Assembly (NCBI GenBank): GCA_964526675.1
Contig: CAZGLY010000076.1
Coordinates: 1-8,366, forward strand
Direction of reading: 5' to 3'
DNA from: CAZADA01 sp964526675
GTDB lineage: Bacteria > Pseudomonadota > Alphaproteobacteria > Caulobacterales > Maricaulaceae
DNA: 8,366 nucleotides
The position numbers and the translations under genes are program-made. The notes below the pieces were generated by a model. It saw only the letters and a program-made list of their open reading frames with translations, had not been told where the DNA came from and did not search any database. Shown here piece after piece: positions 5,888 through 8,366 of this stretch. Each line of letters begins with the position of its first letter. Position 1 is the stretch's first letter.

Positions 5888-6820
5888 CTAAGCAAACAAG
5901 ATGGTCGACAACCGGCGCCGACCTTCGACCGTGACCGGAGAGGTTGGCCCGGCGGCCTCAAAGATCTTCAACGCTTCCGCGCGCGCCGCGCCGTCATTCC
6001 AATCCCGATCCGCCGCAACAATGTCGAGCAAATGCGCCGTCGCGCCCTTGAGATCGCCATGAGACGCCAGGGCGCGGGCCAGATCGAAGCGAACCTGATG
6101 ATCCTCCGGCGCGGCGGTGAGGCGCGCGCGCAGGTCGGCGACTTCGCCGGTGTCGGAGGCTGCAGACGCCAGCTCCAACGCGGCTTGCGCGCTTTGGAAC
6201 GCCGGGTCCTTCCGCGCGTCCGCCGGCGCGCTGGCGAGGACGTCGCGCGCGCGCTCGACATCGCCGTTGGCGAGATAACACCGCGCCACGCCGGCCAGCG
6301 CCGGGGCGTTGTCCGGTTCAGCCTGCAGCACGTGCGCGAACGTCTGAATGGCGGTCGCCACGTCGCCCGCCTCCAGGGCTTGGTTCGCGGCGGCCAGCGC
6401 GTCGGCGACCGCCTGCGCGGCCGGGCCGCCGGCGGCCAAACGCTCGACGAACCGGGTCACTTCGCTCGGCGGCAAGGCCCCGGCAAAACCATCCACCGGT
6501 CGACCCTGGTCAAACGCGAAAACCGCGGGAATGGACTGCACCCGCAACTGGCCGGCGATCTGAGGGTTCTCGTCGATGTTGATCTTGACGAGGCGGACTT
6601 TGCCGCCGGTCTTCATCACCGCTTGCTCGAGCGCGGGCTGCAACGTCTTGCAGGGCCCGCACCACGGCGCCCAAAAGTCCACGATCACGGGACGTTGCAG
6701 GGACTCCTGGAGAACATCCGTTTGAAAGCTCTGATCCGTGCCGTCGATGACATGGCCGCCGCCGGCGGAGCCCGCCTCAGCTGGGTCGGACGCCGGGGGA
6801 TTGGCCCCGATGATGTGCAT
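5888..6820 (-). CDS. cnoX: Thioredoxin-fold TPR co-chaperone CnoX (YbbN)
   Basis: A 310-residue two-domain protein. After a Gly/Ser-rich N-terminus, residues ~28-130 form a thioredoxin fold: VIVDFWAPWCGPCKTL with active site C54-G-P-C57, INIDENP, and the cis-proline loop SIPAV (P98). Residues ~140-300 are Ala-rich helices of TPR type (LEAGDVATAIQTFAHVLQAEPDNAPALAGVARCYLANGDVERA and further repeats). This architecture is CnoX/YbbN, a stress chaperedoxin that holds unfolding proteins and hands them to GroEL or DnaK. E. coli CnoX has SXXC and no reductase activity; a full CGPC, as here and as in Caulobacter, allows thiol-disulphide exchange. ATG 6820 is chosen for AGGAG at 6827-6831, 6 bases upstream; a longer frame reaches back into the neighbouring gene. 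A 112-base gap separates it from the ProX-type gene, so it may have its own promoter. Confidence 0.94.
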   Translation of the reverse strand: MHIIGANPPASDPAEAGSAGGGHVIDGTDQSFQTDVLQESLQRPVIVDFWAPWCGPCKTLQPALEQAVMKTGGKVRLVKINIDENPQIAGQLRVQSIPAVFAFDQGRPVDGFAGALPPSEVTRFVERLAAGGPAAQAVADALAAANQALEAGDVATAIQTFAHVLQAEPDNAPALAGVARCYLANGDVERARDVLASAPADARKDPAFQSAQAALELASAASDTGEVADLRARLTAAPEDHQVRFDLARALASHGDLKGATAHLLDIVAADRDWNDGAARAEALKIFEAAGPTSPVTVEGRRRLSTILFA

Positions 6821-6932
6821 GGGAGGCTCCTGGGTTGAGCGGTGCGGGGGCGGCGGCGTGCGCGCGCGCCGGCGTATTCTTGAGTGGGGAAGTGGGTTCC
6901 GGCATGCGTCCGCGCAAGCGGCGCGACCGCGC

Positions 6933-7601
6933 TCACCCCGGCGCCAAGGCGGCGAAGTCCACAATATCCGGCGTGCGGCCCGTGGCCGCGATGAAGCGCA
7001 ACAAATCGTCCCGCGCGACGGCTGTGGTGGCCGTGTTCTCCAACGGATGGAAGTTCACCACGTCGTGGGCGAGCAAAGCGGCGTCGAGAACCATGCGCAC
7101 CTGGCGGCTCGGGTCGTTGACCAAAGAAAAAGCGGTCACCGATCCCGGCCTCACGCCCAACGCGTCGTAAAGCCGCTCAGGCGCGCCAAAGGACAGCCGC
7201 GCCACGCCGAGATGGGGGTGCATCGCGTTCAACCGGATCGCCGTCTCGCCCAAGGCCGAGATCAACACGAGCTCGCCCTTCTTGCTTTTGAGGAAGAGGT
7301 TTTTGGTGTGCCCGCCCGGCAAGTCGGCCTTGAAGGCGTCGCCCTCACCCACGGAGAACACCGGCGGATGCTCCACGGTGCGATGGGCGATCCCCAAGGC
7401 GTCGAAGACCGCAAACAGATCGGCGCGCGACGCCGGCGGCCGCAGCGCCGAAACAGCCGGGTGCAACGCTGGCGCGTCCGGAGTGGTCGTGTGGGCGGCG
7501 GGGGGCGGTGGCGCGGATGTGTCCATGGCGCGGCTGGAGGAGGGTGGCGGCGGCGTGTTCCCACGCATCCGTGCATTGGTTGTCATCGGGATTTCGTCCA
7601 T
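6933..7601 (-). CDS. YbaK/ProX-type prolyl-tRNA editing deacylase (ProXp-ala/PrdX family)
   Basis: A trans-editing enzyme that hydrolyses mischarged aminoacyl-tRNA, typically Ala-tRNAPro, in the cytosol. Seen: SRADLFAVFDALGIAHRTVEHPPVFSVGEGDAFKADLPGGHTKNLFLKSKKGELVL with the conserved lysine of GGHTKNL, then LGVRPGSVTAFSLVND and VVNFHPLENTATTAV, all hallmarks of the ProX branch. The family is about 165-175 residues; the frame here gives 222, the first ~50 being Pro/Thr/Ala-rich and non-homologous. Possible starts are ATG 7601, 7586, 7568 and 7526 (MDTSAPPP); none has a clear ribosome site, so the true start is open and 7526 is a serious alternative that would also leave more room for the divergent lipoprotein promoter. 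The exact mischarged substrate is inferred from the family. Confidence 0.92.
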   Translation of the reverse strand: MDEIPMTTNARMRGNTPPPPSSSRAMDTSAPPPPAAHTTTPDAPALHPAVSALRPPASRADLFAVFDALGIAHRTVEHPPVFSVGEGDAFKADLPGGHTKNLFLKSKKGELVLISALGETAIRLNAMHPHLGVARLSFGAPERLYDALGVRPGSVTAFSLVNDPSRQVRMVLDAALLAHDVVNFHPLENTATTAVARDDLLRFIAATGRTPDIVDFAALAPG

Positions 7602-7644
7602 ACCGTTAACGTGAGTTCGTCAACCCGCCCGCGCAGGAGAAAGT

Positions 7645-8169
7645 ATGATGTTCAGCGTCCCCGCGAGACTTTCCATCGCCTTGGCGAGCTTAGCGGCTGT
7701 CGCCGCCTGCGCCACCGCGCCGGTGTATGCGCCCGCCGAACGGACGGGCCAGCCTGGCTATGAGGAGCAACGCATCGAGACTGACCGGTTCCGCGTCACC
7801 TATATCGGGCGGTCATCCGCAGACTTGGCCGAGATTAACGATTTGGCGCTTCTGCGCGCCGCGGATGTGACGCTGGCCGAAGGGCGTGAATGGTTTGAGG
7901 TGGTCAACCGTCGGGTGGAAGCGGACAGCGTCGCGCCGCCGGCATCTCCGCGCTTCTCCTTTGGGGTCGGCGTCGGATCGCGTGGCCGCGGCGGCGGCGT
8001 CAGCGTTGGCGCGTCCACAAGCACGGGCGTTGAAACCCGCGGAAACCCACGCGGGGTCGTCCTGGAGATCCGCTTAGGAGACGGGGAGAAGCCGGAGGGC
8101 GCTTACACCGCCGAAGACGTGGCGCAGAACATTCGCGCCACGCGGTTGAGCGACGCCGCTGCAGGCTGA
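7645..8169 (+). CDS. Small lipoprotein, CC0125/CC1285-like family
   Basis: A 174-residue envelope lipoprotein. Signal peptide: MMFSVPARLSIALASLAAVAAC with lipobox V19-A-A-C22, so C22 would be lipidated. The next part, GYEEQRIETDRFRVTYIGRSS...LLRAADVTLAEGREWFEVV, resembles the family first named from Caulobacter proteins CC0125 and CC1285, whose role is unknown. It continues with a Gly/Ser-rich low-complexity stretch (about residues 108-130, SFGVGVGSRGRGGGVSVG) and a short C-terminal strand-helix (VVLEIRLGD...AYTAEDVAQNI). Start: AGGAGA at 7635-7640 is 4 bases from ATG 7645 and 7 from ATG 7648, so the second ATG has better spacing. It is divergent from the ProX-type gene with only a short gap. 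The family assignment is from memory of its motif and is moderate. Confidence 0.85.
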   Translation: MMFSVPARLSIALASLAAVAACATAPVYAPAERTGQPGYEEQRIETDRFRVTYIGRSSADLAEINDLALLRAADVTLAEGREWFEVVNRRVEADSVAPPASPRFSFGVGVGSRGRGGGVSVGASTSTGVETRGNPRGVVLEIRLGDGEKPEGAYTAEDVAQNIRATRLSDAAAG

Positions 8170-8178
8170 GCCGCGACG

Positions 8179-8217
8179 GAGCGCACGCCGCGCTCGCGCC
8201 CCGGAGACACGGTCTCC
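8179..8217 (+). terminator. Two short hairpins after the lipoprotein gene
   Basis: GAGCGC (8179-8184) pairs with GCGCTC (8190-8195) around a 5-base loop, and GGAGAC (8203-8208) pairs with GTCTCC (8212-8217) around a 3-base loop. They begin 10 bases after the stop codon. Neither is followed by a T-run, so termination is suggested by position only. Confidence 0.3.
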
Positions 8218-8314
8218 ACGGGCGCGCGCGGCGCCTTGCGTCGGCGGCGGCTTTGCGCCATACCCACACTCCGCTCAGCTGGTGGCCGCCGACCGTCGCT
8301 GCGCGAGCGGATGA

Positions 8315-8366
8315 GCGGGCGTAGCTCAGGGGTAGAGCACAACCTTGCCAAGGTTGGGGTCGTGAG
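8315..8366 (+). tRNA. tRNA-Gly(GCC), 5' part, cut by the right edge
   Basis: The cloverleaf can be followed base by base: acceptor 5' strand GCGGGCG (8315-8321), D-stem GCTC/GAGC (8324-8327, 8335-8338) with loop AGGGGTA, anticodon stem CAACC/GGTTG (8340-8344, 8352-8356) with loop TTGCCAA and anticodon GCC at 8347-8349, variable loop GGGTC, then the 5' T-stem GTGAG at the very end. It reads the GGC glycine codon, a common one in GC-rich genomes. The T-loop and 3' acceptor strand lie outside the window. A weak promoter-like pair (TTGCGT 8236, CATACC 8259, 17-base spacer) lies upstream but is not convincing. Confidence 0.96.

Noticed and set aside
6738..7763. Plus-strand open frame (341 codons) spanning the cnoX start, the ProX-type gene and the lipoprotein start
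   Set aside because: It overlaps three well-supported genes on both strands and its translation is Arg/Gly-rich with no recognisable domain.
1..8366. Mobile element, CRISPR array, toxin-antitoxin or defence system
   Set aside because: I saw no direct repeat arrays, transposase or integrase motifs or insertion ends. The tRNA-Gly at the right edge could be an integration target, but nothing beyond it is visible.

Overview
The window is GC-rich DNA, roughly two thirds G+C by eye. Its gene content points to an alphaproteobacterium, probably of the Caulobacterales/Maricaulales (Hyphomonadaceae-like) branch. The reasons are an FtsK followed divergently by a UbiH-type hydroxylase, a Trm112-like protein that lacks the zinc cysteines, a CnoX-type thioredoxin with a CGPC active site, a lipoprotein resembling the CC0125/CC1285 family first named in Caulobacter, and a possible CtrA-like site. 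The assignment to order is inference; no rRNA or marker phylogeny is available here.

Layout, left to right. Positions 1-1658 (minus) hold the first ~552 codons of ftsK, cut by the window edge just after the Walker A and B region. A 320-base divergent intergenic region follows, with a CtrA-like motif, a GANTC site and a small dyad. Positions 1982-3298 (plus) encode a UbiH/COQ6-type FAD hydroxylase whose usual 'DG' motif reads 'EA'. Positions 3381-4364 (plus) encode an exported protein of unknown function built from two ~120-residue repeats; this is the least familiar gene in the window. A short GC-rich inverted repeat separates it from a convergent block on the minus strand.

That block, read right to left, is: a YbaK/ProX-type aminoacyl-tRNA deacylase (7601-6933), a thioredoxin-TPR co-chaperone CnoX (6820-5888), a free-standing Lon N-terminal (substrate-binding) domain protein (5705-5040, TTG start), a Trm112-like protein (5018-4788) and a DUF971/GBBH-like-N protein (4810-4397). 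The last three are tightly packed or overlapping and look like one operon. A 22-bp dyad lies in the gap between cnoX and the Lon-domain gene. To the right, on the plus strand, are a small CC0125/CC1285-type lipoprotein (7645-8169) and the first 52 bases of a tRNA-Gly(GCC) that runs off the right edge.

Functionally this is mostly housekeeping sequence: chromosome segregation (FtsK), quinone biosynthesis (UbiH type), translation quality control (ProX type), oxidative-stress proteostasis (CnoX, Lon-N protein) and envelope proteins. I saw no mobile element, CRISPR array or defence system. The candidates for new biology are the duplicated exported protein, the altered flavoprotein motif, and the conserved but poorly understood Lon-N/Trm112/DUF971 trio.
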